64,000 bases of DNA from Gammaproteobacteria bacterium (GTDB lineage Bacteria; Pseudomonadota; Gammaproteobacteria; Pseudomonadales; Pseudohongiellaceae). The notes beneath the pieces are model-generated. The model made no database searches. It saw only the letters and a program-made list of their open reading frames with translations, and was not told the origin of the DNA. The position numbers were made by a program, and so were the translations under genes. The DNA is taken from NCBI GenBank assembly GCA_030831165.1, contig JAURLP010000014.1, positions 1-64,000 of the forward strand, in the 5' to 3' direction. Numbering within the stretch: the first letter of the stretch is position 1; the number at the start of each line of letters is the position of its first letter. Below are positions 16,589 to 25,044 of the stretch, piece by piece.

Positions 16589-17983
16589 ATGACAAAGACT
16601 CAAGCAAACTCAGCTGGAAATACAGAAGCCTTTAGTGGTGCAAGCACATTAAAAATGGGTTTGCCCACCATGATGGCCGTCTGTATAGGCGTGGTGATTG
16701 TGCAGGGCGCAATGATTTCCGGTATGCAAGGTATTGGCATCGGCGGCTTGGGATTTATCGCTGCCATGTTTGTGGCATTGGTTTTAGCACAATTTAATGC
16801 CATGAGTTTTTCTGAACTGTCTCTCATGTTTCCCCAAGAGGGGACATTAGCCACCTACACCCAAAAAGCCATAGGGCACTTCCCTGCAATTGTTGCGGTA
16901 TTTTCCGGCTATGTTGTTGTCGCGATACTCGCAATTCCAGTAGAAATGGTATTGGTGGATGCTATGCTGGATAAACTATTGCCTGCTGTGATTCCAGAAA
17001 AAATAGTGCCCTTACTTATTCTGATTGCGTTATCGATAACGAATTTAATTGGTACGGATGTGTTTGCCAGAATCCAGAATTTCCTTGCCTTTATCTTGGT
17101 CTCTGCACTCATTATTGTAGGGCTTGTTGCGATCACTGGCTTGGGAGCGCTGCAAGCAATTATTGCTGGCACCTCGGTAGATTGGAGTTTTACCAATATC
17201 ACCAATTTTAGTTTTATTGGCCTTGTCGCGTTGTCGATGTGGTTATTTGTTGGCGTTGAGTTTATTTGTCCAATGATTAATGAGGTGAAAAACCCCAATA
17301 AAAATATTCCTATGGCTATGCAGTTATCGTTGGTCATGATGTTTTGTATATTCGTAGCCTTTGTTGTAGGAGCTGGTCTCTATGTTAATGTGGAGACGCT
17401 TTTAGGTTCCGCGATTCCTTATTTGGATTATATCAGCGCAGTCTTTGGTAAAAGCGGTCTGGCTATTGCAACGGTCATGGCATTAGCGGCTACCTGCAGT
17501 ACGATCAATACCATTTTAGCGTCAGTGCCTCGCATGCTGCATGGGATGGCTCACCAAAAACAAGCATTTCCACAGCTTAAAGCTAGCAACAAATATGGCG
17601 CACCATGGATCGGCATTGTCATGATTGCAAGCTGTATTGGCATTGCCTATTTAATTGCCGATGTCGATTCGCTGGTTACCCTCGTTATTTCTGCCTCAAC
17701 CTGCTGGCTGTTGGCTTACGTGGTTGCTCATATCGATGTCATGGTTTTACGCAAGCGACTTCCAAACCATCAACGCCCTTATCGCACACCATTTTATCCG
17801 CTGCCTCAAGTGCTAGGTATCATCACAATGATATATATCGCCTTGAATAATTCTCCATCACCCGAAATGACCAACACCGTGTTTGCTATTTCTGGCACGA
17901 TGATTTTGCTGCTCAGTATCGTGGGCGGTTTATGGGTAAAATTTTACATGAAACGCGGCTTGTTCGAGCCGGATATGGATTGA
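16589..17983 (+). CDS. APC-superfamily amino acid/polyamine permease
   Basis: Inner-membrane secondary transporter of 464 residues with about 12 hydrophobic helices. I choose ATG 16589, which has a GGAG site 8 nt upstream, over an in-frame TTG 12 nt earlier. The first helix region GLPTMMAVCIGVVIVQGAMISG and the later FVGVEFICPMINEVKNPNKNIPMA match the APC fold (the glutamate-proline loop region after TM6). It ends the operon and probably imports the amine or amino acid that the upstream enzymes degrade. Confidence 0.87.
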   Translation: MTKTQANSAGNTEAFSGASTLKMGLPTMMAVCIGVVIVQGAMISGMQGIGIGGLGFIAAMFVALVLAQFNAMSFSELSLMFPQEGTLATYTQKAIGHFPAIVAVFSGYVVVAILAIPVEMVLVDAMLDKLLPAVIPEKIVPLLILIALSITNLIGTDVFARIQNFLAFILVSALIIVGLVAITGLGALQAIIAGTSVDWSFTNITNFSFIGLVALSMWLFVGVEFICPMINEVKNPNKNIPMAMQLSLVMMFCIFVAFVVGAGLYVNVETLLGSAIPYLDYISAVFGKSGLAIATVMALAATCSTINTILASVPRMLHGMAHQKQAFPQLKASNKYGAPWIGIVMIASCIGIAYLIADVDSLVTLVISASTCWLLAYVVAHIDVMVLRKRLPNHQRPYRTPFYPLPQVLGIITMIYIALNNSPSPEMTNTVFAISGTMILLLSIVGGLWVKFYMKRGLFEPDMD

Positions 17984-18018
17984 TGCCTTGAATTTATATT
18001 GGACTTACAGGTGAGGCG

Positions 18019-18108
18019 ATGCTCTCAACAGTCCTCTGCCTATTACTGATCTTTTGTATGCCTTGGCTAAGCCCTCATCAAGTTTTTGCAGATGAAAACC
18101 AAAGTTAA
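18019..18108 (+). CDS. Possible 29-residue ORF with signal-peptide-like sequence
   Basis: ATG at 18019 follows a good AGGTGAGG ribosome site. The product is a hydrophobic leader (LSTVLCLLLIFCMPWL) ending in a cleavage-like VFADEN and stopping five residues later. It looks like the front end of a secreted protein whose body has been lost, or a tiny membrane peptide. It lies between the permease and yqaA. Confidence 0.3.
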   Translation: MLSTVLCLLLIFCMPWLSPHQVFADENQS

Positions 18109-18181
18109 TGACAAGGTAAATCAAGCTGGGATGTTCCACTTTGTGGCTCGCCCATATTTGCGGCATTAAGTATTAATACCC

Positions 18182-18622
18182 ATGGAATATTTTACGGAGC
18201 TTAGCTATTTCAGCCTTTTTGCATCAGCATTTTTAGCGGCAACAATTTTACCTTTAAGCTCTGAAGTCGTTTTAAGCGCGCTGCTGTTAAATGGCTTATC
18301 CCCTGTAGCATTAGTTTCTATCGCAACGACTGGAAATGTGTTGGGGGCCCTGACCAATTATGCCTTGGGCTACTGGGCTAGCCTGGGGGTCATAAAAAAG
18401 TGGCTAAAGATTTCAGAAGAAGAGTTTGTTCGCGCAGATCAGCGTTTTGTAAAATACGGTTTATTCTCACTATGTTTTGCATGGGTACCCATCATTGGTG
18501 ATCCGCTAACCCTTATTGCAGGCATATTGCGGATTCGCTTATTTTGGTTTGTTATTTTGGTTACTATAGGCAAACTAGGGCGTTATATAGTCATCAGCTA
18601 TTTAGTATCAGCGAGTGCTTAA
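18182..18622 (+). CDS. yqaA: YqaA family inner-membrane protein
   Basis: Protein of 146 residues of the SNARE-associated/DedA-like superfamily. It matches the E. coli YqaA pattern through SLFASAFLAATILPLSSEVV, TGNVLGALTNYALG, the RFVKYG segment, AWVPIIGDPLTLIAGILR and GKLGRYIV. There are about four hydrophobic segments. Related proteins take part in lipid flipping or membrane homeostasis, but YqaA itself has no settled function. It starts a loose plus-strand run with the two dehalogenases. Confidence 0.88.
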   Translation: MEYFTELSYFSLFASAFLAATILPLSSEVVLSALLLNGLSPVALVSIATTGNVLGALTNYALGYWASLGVIKKWLKISEEEFVRADQRFVKYGLFSLCFAWVPIIGDPLTLIAGILRIRLFWFVILVTIGKLGRYIVISYLVSASA

Positions 18623-18709
18623 AAAAGCCTGTACATAAAGAGGCCTCTTGGGCTTTGCTCCATGACTGACGGCGAGCATATCAATAATAAAAAAGGGTTC
18701 TATCGAGCG

Positions 18710-19588
18710 ATGTTCTCAACAGCCTTTACTCAGGCACAAATAAACACCAGCGGAGCCGGAATTAACATGGTGCATGGCGGTTCAGGCCCTCCGCTACTGT
18801 TGTTACATGGCTATCCTCAGACCCACGTTATGTGGCACAAGGTTGCTCCACGACTTGCACAATATTTCCACGTCATTTGCCCTGACCTGAGAGGCTATGG
18901 TGATAGTTCAAAGCCCTCGAGCACAGCAGATCATTACCCTTATTCAAAACGTGCAATGAGCCAGGACATGATCGAAGTAATGGCCTCTCTTGGCTATAGT
19001 GAATTCATGGTGGCTGGTCATGATCGTGGTGCTAGAGTGACACATCGGCTGGCTTTGGATTACCCAGATAAAATCAAAAAGATTTGTGTAATGGATATCG
19101 CCCCTACGCACCACATGTTTAAAACTACCGACCTGCACTTTGCTACCGGTTATTACCATTGGTTCTTTCTGATACAGCCCAATGGCTTACCTGAGCGAAT
19201 GATCGGCGCCGATCCTGCTTACTATCTCACTGAAAAACTAAAACAGTGGAGTGCACCAAAGGCGGTATTTACGGATGAAGCAGTAGCCGAATATTTGCGC
19301 TGCTTCAGTAATCCCGAGACCATCCATGCCTCCTGTGAAGATTATCGCGCCGCAGCGACTATCGACCTGATACATGATGAAGCAGATTTAAATAAAAAAG
19401 TAACTTGTCCTTTGTTGGCTTTGTGGGGGGCGAAGGGATTTATAAACCGCACTTATGATGTACTCAAAGTATGGAACAAGTATGCGGAAAAAGTTGAAGG
19501 CAAGGCCCTGGAAAGCGGCCATCATTTACCCGAAGAAGCGCCTGAAGCGGTCTGCGATGAATTAATTCGGTTCTTTGCTGACAATTGA
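18710..19588 (+). CDS. Fluoroacetate/haloacetate dehalogenase-type alpha/beta hydrolase
   Basis: Alpha/beta hydrolase of 292 residues (an in-frame ATG at 18662 would add 16). It aligns closely with the Rhodopseudomonas fluoroacetate dehalogenase. The nucleophile D105 is in GHDRGAR, with the carboxylate-binding R106 and R109. The halide pocket H150, W151 and Y212 (YYHWFFL, EDYRAAA) and the base H271 (SGHHLPEEAP) are all present. Spacing from the start agrees within a few residues with the known enzyme (D110, R111, R114, H155, W156, Y219, H280). No signal peptide, so cytosolic. Family known, substrate inferred: haloacetates. A few relatives are only esterases or epoxide hydrolases. Confidence 0.85.
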   Translation: MFSTAFTQAQINTSGAGINMVHGGSGPPLLLLHGYPQTHVMWHKVAPRLAQYFHVICPDLRGYGDSSKPSSTADHYPYSKRAMSQDMIEVMASLGYSEFMVAGHDRGARVTHRLALDYPDKIKKICVMDIAPTHHMFKTTDLHFATGYYHWFFLIQPNGLPERMIGADPAYYLTEKLKQWSAPKAVFTDEAVAEYLRCFSNPETIHASCEDYRAAATIDLIHDEADLNKKVTCPLLALWGAKGFINRTYDVLKVWNKYAEKVEGKALESGHHLPEEAPEAVCDELIRFFADN

Positions 19589-19690
19589 TACTTCTTGTAA
19601 GACAAATTAAAGCCGATCATGGATCTGATGATGCTTACTTTAACTCAAAACATTAAATGTCTTGGCCATTAAAAACAATAAGGAGATTTC

Positions 19691-20359
19691 ATGTCTACAA
19701 CAATTGCTTTTGATGTATATGGGACACTGATTGACACACATGGAATTGTTTCTGAATTGCAAATAATGGTTGGCGATATAGCGACAACATTTTCTCATAC
19801 ATGGCGTGAAAAACAGCTGGAATATTCTTTTCGCCGAGGATTGATGAAAAAATATGAGACCTTTGCTGTTTGCACCAGCAATGCTCTTGATTATACCTGT
19901 GCAAGCTATGACATTGATCTCACAGAAGAGCAAAAAAATAATTTACTCCTGAGTTACCAGTCGCTTCCTGCATTTAAGGATGCCGAAGAAAGCCTGTCAA
20001 AATTGAAAAGCAATAACTGCCGCTTATTTGCCTTTTCAAATGGCACTACAAATGCCGTTGATACTCTACTTGTTAAAGCAAACATAAGGGATTATTTTCA
20101 TGGCGTTGTCAGTGTTGGTGATCTTAAATCATTTAAACCAAACCCTGCTGTTTACGAATACTTTTTAAAGGTAGCCGACACTAACAAAAATAACACCTGG
20201 TTAATTTCAAGCAATTCTTTTGATGTTATTGGCGCAATTTCTGCGGGTATCCGAGCCGTCTGGGTAAAGCGTTCAGAAAAAGCAGTGTTTGATCCCTGGG
20301 GAATTGAGCCTACAATCACTGTAAATGACTTGAATGGCTTATATGCAATAATTAACTAA
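19691..20359 (+). CDS. L-2-haloacid dehalogenase type II (HAD superfamily)
   Basis: Protein of 222 residues. The nucleophile is D8 in AFDVYGTLID; the Thr of motif I, the WREKQLEYSF region with its Arg-rich end, the serine of AFSNGT, the lysine of FKPNPAVY and the SSNSFDVIGA motif all match the type II 2-haloacid dehalogenases. The reaction is hydrolytic removal of halide from L-2-haloacids. It has a strong AAGGAG ribosome site. It lies 102 bp after the fluoroacetate-dehalogenase-like gene, so two unrelated folds for the same chemistry are neighbours. HAD proteins are often promiscuous, so a general phosphatase-like role cannot be excluded. Confidence 0.83.
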   Translation: MSTTIAFDVYGTLIDTHGIVSELQIMVGDIATTFSHTWREKQLEYSFRRGLMKKYETFAVCTSNALDYTCASYDIDLTEEQKNNLLLSYQSLPAFKDAEESLSKLKSNNCRLFAFSNGTTNAVDTLLVKANIRDYFHGVVSVGDLKSFKPNPAVYEYFLKVADTNKNNTWLISSNSFDVIGAISAGIRAVWVKRSEKAVFDPWGIEPTITVNDLNGLYAIIN

Positions 20360-20571
20360 TAGTTGATCTCGACCTAAGCAAGCTGGACAAATTGCAAAAC
20401 GAGGGTTCTGTGAAAAATTATTTGGATCGCCGCCGGGATTTATACAAAATAAGCTGGCTCGGTAAACATAAATTAACTTAACTGGTATAAGCTTTTAATT
20501 TACTGCTTTATTGATCCAGCTTAAGTTCAAAATTCCAAAAAGTTGTTGTATGGTTTAATACGAGAGTAAAC

Positions 20572-20985
20572 ATGGCGCTGAAAAAAAGCTGTAAGCAATT
20601 AGTAGAAGAAGCAAATACCAAAATACAAACACTATCTTTCGATGAAGCTAGAACCAAGTTAGGTCAAGCTAATGTGCAGTTTGTCGATATCCGCGATGTG
20701 CGCGAACTTGAACGAGAAGGAACAATACCTGGTGCGATGCATGCCCCGCGCGGCATGTTGGAGTTCTGGATAGATCCTGAAAGTCCTTATTTCAAACCCG
20801 TCTTTACTGAAAACAAACAATTTATTCTTTTTTGTCAATCGGGTTGGCGCTCAGCGTTAGCGACAGCCGCACTTCAAGACATGGGATTAAGTGGTGTATG
20901 TCACATTGAGGGTGGTTATGGCAATTGGAAAAAATCTGATGGGCCCACGCAAGCAAAAGAAAAAAAGCATAATGACAAAGCTTGA
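20572..20985 (+). CDS. Rhodanese-like domain protein
   Basis: Single-domain rhodanese of 137 residues. The CH2A-type FVDIRDVRELEREGTIPGA, the GMLEFWIDP segment and the active-site loop FCQSGWRS with C88 are clear. Such proteins carry persulfide sulfur. No signal peptide. Its stop codon overlaps the start of the next gene by 14 bp, so the two are coupled. The link between a sulfurtransferase and the following amidohydrolase is unclear. Confidence 0.88.
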   Translation: MALKKSCKQLVEEANTKIQTLSFDEARTKLGQANVQFVDIRDVRELEREGTIPGAMHAPRGMLEFWIDPESPYFKPVFTENKQFILFCQSGWRSALATAALQDMGLSGVCHIEGGYGNWKKSDGPTQAKEKKHNDKA

Positions 20986-21658
20986 AGCAAAACCTGAAAG
21001 TATTGAAATTGATTTAAAGCGTTCAGCTATGGTCGTTGTCGATATGCAAAATGCTTTTGCTAAACCTGGGGGCATGCTGGATTTATTCGGCGCCGATATA
21101 TCAGGAGCGGCATCGGCTATTAGAGTTAATCAAAAATTACTTGCAGCCGCGCGTAAAGCGGAAGTTGAAATTATTTATTTGGCTATGACTTACAAACCCG
21201 ATTTGAGTGATGCCGGAGGCCCAAGTTCTCCTAATTATCACAAAGAACTTGGTTTAAGACTCATGCGCCAAAAACCAGAACATGCAGGTAAATTGCTGAT
21301 CGATGGCGGCTGGGATTGGCAAATTGTAGATGAGCTTAAACCCCACGATAATGAACTGCTTATTCGGAAATCACGCTATAGCGGCTTTGTCGACACAAAT
21401 CTAGACGACTATCTTCGATCAAAAAAAATTCGCTACTTATTCTTAACCGGGATCACTACCAATGTCTGCGTAGAAAGCACCGGGCGTGATGCTTTTTTTG
21501 CAGAATACTGGCCGATACTAATTGAAGATGCTATGAATCATACTGGCCCCAAATATTGTGCCGAAGCTACTTTGTGGAACTTTGAAAATATATTTGGCTG
21601 GGTAACACATTCCAACAATGTCTTGACCATGCTTCAATCATCAGTTGTAACTGAATAA
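20972..21658 (+). CDS. RutB-like isochorismatase-family amidohydrolase
   Basis: Cysteine hydrolase of 228 residues. I start at ATG 20972; an in-frame ATG at 20891 lies deep inside the rhodanese gene. The catalytic triad is D24 (VVVDMQNAF), K133 (IRKSRYSG) and C166 (GITTNVCVEST). The segments AGGPSSPNYHK, GWDWQIVDEL and FNIE/FGWV-like WNFENIFGWV resemble RutB, the ureidoacrylate amidohydrolase of pyrimidine breakdown. However, no other rut gene is present, so the substrate may be a different amide or N-carbamoyl compound. Translationally coupled to the rhodanese. Confidence 0.85.
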   Translation: MTKLEAKPESIEIDLKRSAMVVVDMQNAFAKPGGMLDLFGADISGAASAIRVNQKLLAAARKAEVEIIYLAMTYKPDLSDAGGPSSPNYHKELGLRLMRQKPEHAGKLLIDGGWDWQIVDELKPHDNELLIRKSRYSGFVDTNLDDYLRSKKIRYLFLTGITTNVCVESTGRDAFFAEYWPILIEDAMNHTGPKYCAEATLWNFENIFGWVTHSNNVLTMLQSSVVTE

Positions 21659-21701
21659 AATATTTACTTGCTATGATCCCGTTGATTGTTCAAGTTTAAT
21701 A

Positions 21702-22055
21702 ATGACGATGGTATTTATTTTACAAAATATCGGAGCTGCTATTAGTTTTGGTTTAAGCCTTATTGCCATATTTTGGCCCGCAAAAACTGAAAATTTTGTT
21801 TCTATAAAAAGCTTGGGTAAAGATGGTAATTCAGAAGTTCGTGCAACTTATGGGGGTTTTTTCCTGGGTATTGCTCTATTCGCTCTGATTTCTCAAAACG
21901 CTATAGTCTTTCTGGTTCTAGGCACTGGATGGCTAAGTGCATCTTTTATTAGATTTTTAACTCTTTGTTTTGGTTTCTACACCAGCAAAAATTTAATGGG
22001 CGTATTTTTTGAAGCCATTATTGGGGGATTGTGTATTACATCTATATTCTTTTAA
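21702..22055 (+). CDS. Small membrane protein, DUF4345-like
   Basis: Hydrophobic protein of 117 residues with about four membrane helices. The stretch SEVRATYGGFFLGIALF resembles the conserved core of DUF4345 proteins, whose function is unknown. It lies 43 bp after the RutB-like gene and is convergent with trmB. The family call is from memory of that motif only. Confidence 0.6.
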   Translation: MTMVFILQNIGAAISFGLSLIAIFWPAKTENFVSIKSLGKDGNSEVRATYGGFFLGIALFALISQNAIVFLVLGTGWLSASFIRFLTLCFGFYTSKNLMGVFFEAIIGGLCITSIFF

Positions 22056-22089
22056 TTGCTTGATCATTTTAAACTTAGAAAGTCATTAA

Positions 22090-22776
22090 CTAGCGCTTAT
22101 TAAAAACTAAATCCCACACTCCATGTCCAAGTTTTACCCCGCGTCGCTGAAATTTTGTTGTCGGCCTTTCATTTTGAGTTGCGAAAACCCCGGCTCCAAA
22201 TTGATTTTTGAGCTCGCCTATACCACTTAATACTTCCATCATCTGTTCGGCATAATTTTCCCAATCTGTCGCCAGATGAATCTCCCCTTGTTCTTTTAAT
22301 TTTGGCAAAAGGCCCTGAATGAATTCGGTTTGAATTAGTCGTCGTTTATAGTGACGTTTTTTATGCCACGGGTCAGGAAAAAATATCTGTACTTTATCCA
22401 GGGAGTTGTCAGGAATACATTCCTGTAAGATTACTTTAGCATCATCTTGTACAACTCTTATATTGGTTAAATTTTGATCTTCAATTAATTTTAAAAGTGT
22501 TCCTATGCCAGGAGGATGAACATCAACACCAATAAAATTGAACTCAGGGCTATCCTTAGCCATCTGCACCAAAGAGTCACCCATTCCAAAACCAATTTCA
22601 AAAACGACTGGCTGCTTATTAGCAAATATTTCTTCAAACTTAAATAGGCCAAGCTGTCTATCTAAACCGAAGCTAAGCCAGAGATTCTTAATTGCCTCTT
22701 GTTGTGAAAGAGTTAAGCGACCTCCACGTACAACATAGCTTTTAATTGTTCGTATATGATTTTTGTTTTCTATCAT
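22090..22776 (-). CDS. trmB: tRNA (guanine-N7-)-methyltransferase
   Basis: SAM-dependent enzyme that makes m7G46 in tRNA, 228 residues, normal length. The SAM-binding motif is VFEIGFGMGDSLVQMA, followed by FIGVDVHPPGIG. The family signature FFPDPWHKKRHYKRRL and the C-terminal ATDWENYAEQMM are both present, as is the N-terminal RLTLSQQEAI. It starts 8 bp after the DUF423 gene, with which it is probably cotranscribed. In Pseudomonas trmB also lies near rpoH, which fits the order here. Confidence 0.96.
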   Translation of the reverse strand: MIENKNHIRTIKSYVVRGGRLTLSQQEAIKNLWLSFGLDRQLGLFKFEEIFANKQPVVFEIGFGMGDSLVQMAKDSPEFNFIGVDVHPPGIGTLLKLIEDQNLTNIRVVQDDAKVILQECIPDNSLDKVQIFFPDPWHKKRHYKRRLIQTEFIQGLLPKLKEQGEIHLATDWENYAEQMMEVLSGIGELKNQFGAGVFATQNERPTTKFQRRGVKLGHGVWDLVFNKR

Positions 22777-22784
22777 AAATCAGA

Positions 22785-23153
22785 TCAATTTCTTAAAATG
22801 CCGTCAATAATTAAGATCCAGCCAGCTAAAAAACCAAGACCGCCCAGAGGCGTAATATATGCAAAAAAGCTTATCCCCGTTAACGCAAACAAGTACAAAC
22901 TTCCTGAAAAAAGCACAATCCCAATTTGAAAAGCATTTCCGCTTCTACTAAAACTTTTGCTTGTGGGAAAGATATAACAAAGTAAAACGGACAGCATAAG
23001 TCCCACAACATGAAACATTTGATATAGCACTGCAGTATTCCAGGTGTTCAGGCTTGCTTCAGATATTTTATCTTCCAGGCCATGCGCACCGAAGGCACCA
23101 AGTACCACCACCAAAAATCCGTTGACGGCTGCATATAAAATAAATCTTTGCAT
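22785..23153 (-). CDS. DUF423 (YgdD-type) membrane protein
   Basis: Membrane protein of 122 residues with four helices. The start AAVNGFLVVVLGAFGAHGLED and the end LGGLGFLAGWILIIDG are the recognisable DUF423 pattern. No function is established for the family. It lies between rpoH (after its terminator) and trmB, and is likely in an operon with trmB. Confidence 0.88.
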   Translation of the reverse strand: MQRFILYAAVNGFLVVVLGAFGAHGLEDKISEASLNTWNTAVLYQMFHVVGLMLSVLLCYIFPTSKSFSRSGNAFQIGIVLFSGSLYLFALTGISFFAYITPLGGLGFLAGWILIIDGILRN

Positions 23154-23241
23154 TAGATTTCTATCACCTTTTGTTTATAGCCAATATTGCTTTCCTAATG
23201 ACAATTTTACATCCTTGCCATCAAAGACATGGACATAAAAA

Positions 23242-23261
23242 AGCCGCCCTGTGAGGCGGCT
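23242..23261 (-). terminator. rpoH terminator
   Basis: AGCCGCC (23242-23248) pairs with GGCGGCT (23255-23261). On the minus strand the stem is followed by a run of six T, so it is a clear intrinsic terminator 40 bp after rpoH. Confidence 0.85.
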
Positions 23262-23301
23262 CTTTACAACACAATACAACACAATCTTATTTAAGCTCTC
23301 A

Positions 23302-24195
23302 TCAAGCTTCCAGTCGAGCTTTCACTTTATCCATGGCATTTTTTTCAAGCTGCCGGATGCGTTCTGCAGATACATCATATTTATCTGCCAACTCATGCAA
23401 TGTAGCTTTGTTGTCACTTAGCCAGCGTTGAGTAAGAATATCTTTGCTGCGATCGTCCAGGCCTTCAAGCGCTAGGTAAAGGTTATCAGTACTTGATTCA
23501 GCATAATCTTCATTTTCAACATTTCGCGCAGGATCATAGCGGTTATCTTCCAGATACTGCGCAGGGACTATTGCAAGATCATCGTCCTCTGAATCAGGGG
23601 CCCCATCAAAAGAAGCATCATAGGTGCTAAGGCGGCCTTCCATTTGCATGACGGTTTTGGCGTCGACCCCTAAATCTGAAGCAACTTTATCGACTTCTTC
23701 TTTATTGAGCCAACCCAGACGCTTTTTAGAGCCTCGCAGATTGAAAAATAACTTACGTTGGGCCTTGGTTGTCGCCACTTTAACAATACGCCAGTTACGC
23801 AGAATAAATTCGTGCATTTCAGCTTTAATCCAATGCACAGCGAAAGATACAAGGCGCACTCCTTTTTCAGGATTAAAACGCTTAACCGCTTTCATTAAGC
23901 CAACATTACCTTCCTGAATCAAGTCGGCTTCAGACAAACCGTACCCAGAATAGCTCTTGGCCATATAGACCACAAAACGCATGTGAGCGAGTACTAACTT
24001 ACGCGCAGCGTCAAGATCTTCGTTGTAGTAATACTTGTTAGCAAGATCCAGCTCTTCTTCTGCGGTTAGAATAGGAATGCCGTTGACCGCAGTAATATAG
24101 GCATTCAGGTCGCGTCCAGGCACCATCGTGTCAATAACACTCAGGCCTTTTCCTGTTGCGACTTCAATCGTTGCTTTGTTTACTTTTTCAGTCAT
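23302..24195 (-). CDS. rpoH: RNA polymerase heat-shock sigma factor RpoH (sigma-32)
   Basis: Protein of 297 residues from ATG 24195 (an in-frame TTG 15 nt upstream has no ribosome site). Region 2 is intact ([38 protein letters not shown]), with [27 protein letters not shown] following. The RpoH box QRKLFFNLR, which sets sigma-32 apart from RpoD and RpoS, is present. Region 4 ends with [23 protein letters not shown]. The protein directs heat-shock transcription and is normally held by DnaK and FtsH. The usual upstream neighbours ftsY-ftsE-ftsX are absent; what looks like the end of ftsX is about 40 kb away at the right edge. The 268-bp upstream gap is AT-rich, with no feature I can name. Confidence 0.96.
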   Translation of the reverse strand: MTEKVNKATIEVATGKGLSVIDTMVPGRDLNAYITAVNGIPILTAEEELDLANKYYYNEDLDAARKLVLAHMRFVVYMAKSYSGYGLSEADLIQEGNVGLMKAVKRFNPEKGVRLVSFAVHWIKAEMHEFILRNWRIVKVATTKAQRKLFFNLRGSKKRLGWLNKEEVDKVASDLGVDAKTVMQMEGRLSTYDASFDGAPDSEDDDLAIVPAQYLEDNRYDPARNVENEDYAESSTDNLYLALEGLDDRSKDILTQRWLSDNKATLHELADKYDVSAERIRQLEKNAMDKVKARLEA

Positions 24196-24463
24196 TTGCT
24201 TATTTACCAATTAGTATCAACTAGCTATTAATAGACTATTTTACAACAAACTATTTATAACCTGCCTATAAATTATAGGACTTTAAACTTACTGTATAGA
24301 CCTCGCAGGGTGCTGAATGTTACCACTTTTGCTAAAAATTCTCTACATCTCCAAAAGCACCGACTACTCTTGATTGCAAAGTCAGCACTTCCAATCTAGT
24401 ACTTTTTTAAGAAAATTCAAGTCCTAAAACCTAAAGCTCCTAAATTAATGGCAAGCAAAATAC

Positions 24464-24922
24464 TTAGTAGTAATATTCTGTATAACCCGGTAACAGACGG
24501 TATCTGGAATTCAGAAAAGCTACAATATCTATAAGCTCTGTCACCTTCATATCCTCATTTAAATACATCGGCGAAGAGTTGGTCCTACTTCTTTGCTGGC
24601 GAGGCAATAAATCAAGATATTGATCTGATAACACATGGTCTGGATTGATAATGGATGTGGTTAAGTCACCATATGTTTTAGCAAACATCAGTTCGCCACC
24701 AAGGACCACTGTGAAAGGCCGGACACCAGAATATGCAGACAATTCAACTCCTTCAACAACATGGCATTGAATGCAGCCCAGGGAAGCAAAAGCTTGCTGG
24801 CCACGCTCAATATCACCCCTTAATATTGGGAATCTGAAATCGTTGGCATAATCGGGGTAAACCCTACATGCACTCAACAATAAAATTGAGATTCCCAACA
24901 CCAATAAATACACTTTTTTCAT
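24464..24922 (-). CDS. Lipoprotein c-type cytochrome
   Basis: Protein of 152 residues. It has a lipoprotein signal with lipobox LLSAC (C19) and one heme motif, CIQCH at C50-H54, within GQQAFASLGCIQCHVVEG. A likely axial methionine is in LNEDMKVTELIDIVAFLNSRY, a typical C-terminal helix of class I cytochromes. It is probably anchored to a periplasmic membrane face and carries electrons for an enzyme not in the window. It stands alone, divergent from the TauE gene. The partner is unknown. Confidence 0.8.
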   Translation of the reverse strand: MKKVYLLVLGISILLLSACRVYPDYANDFRFPILRGDIERGQQAFASLGCIQCHVVEGVELSAYSGVRPFTVVLGGELMFAKTYGDLTTSIINPDHVLSDQYLDLLPRQQRSRTNSSPMYLNEDMKVTELIDIVAFLNSRYRLLPGYTEYYY

Positions 24923-25044
24923 AAGATATTCTCCTTTGACATCCTCTTATCCCGACATCTTAGCCCTTTTTCAGGCTACAGCCTTGATTTAAGTCAGTTA
25001 AGACAATTGTGTCTAAAACAGCGCTGGTCTGAGATAATGGGAAC

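Noticed and set aside
20410-20481. A 23-residue GTG-start ORF with a GAGGG site before the rhodanese gene
   Set aside because: Short, basic, without recognisable sequence; one of several that chance would give. Possible but unsupported.
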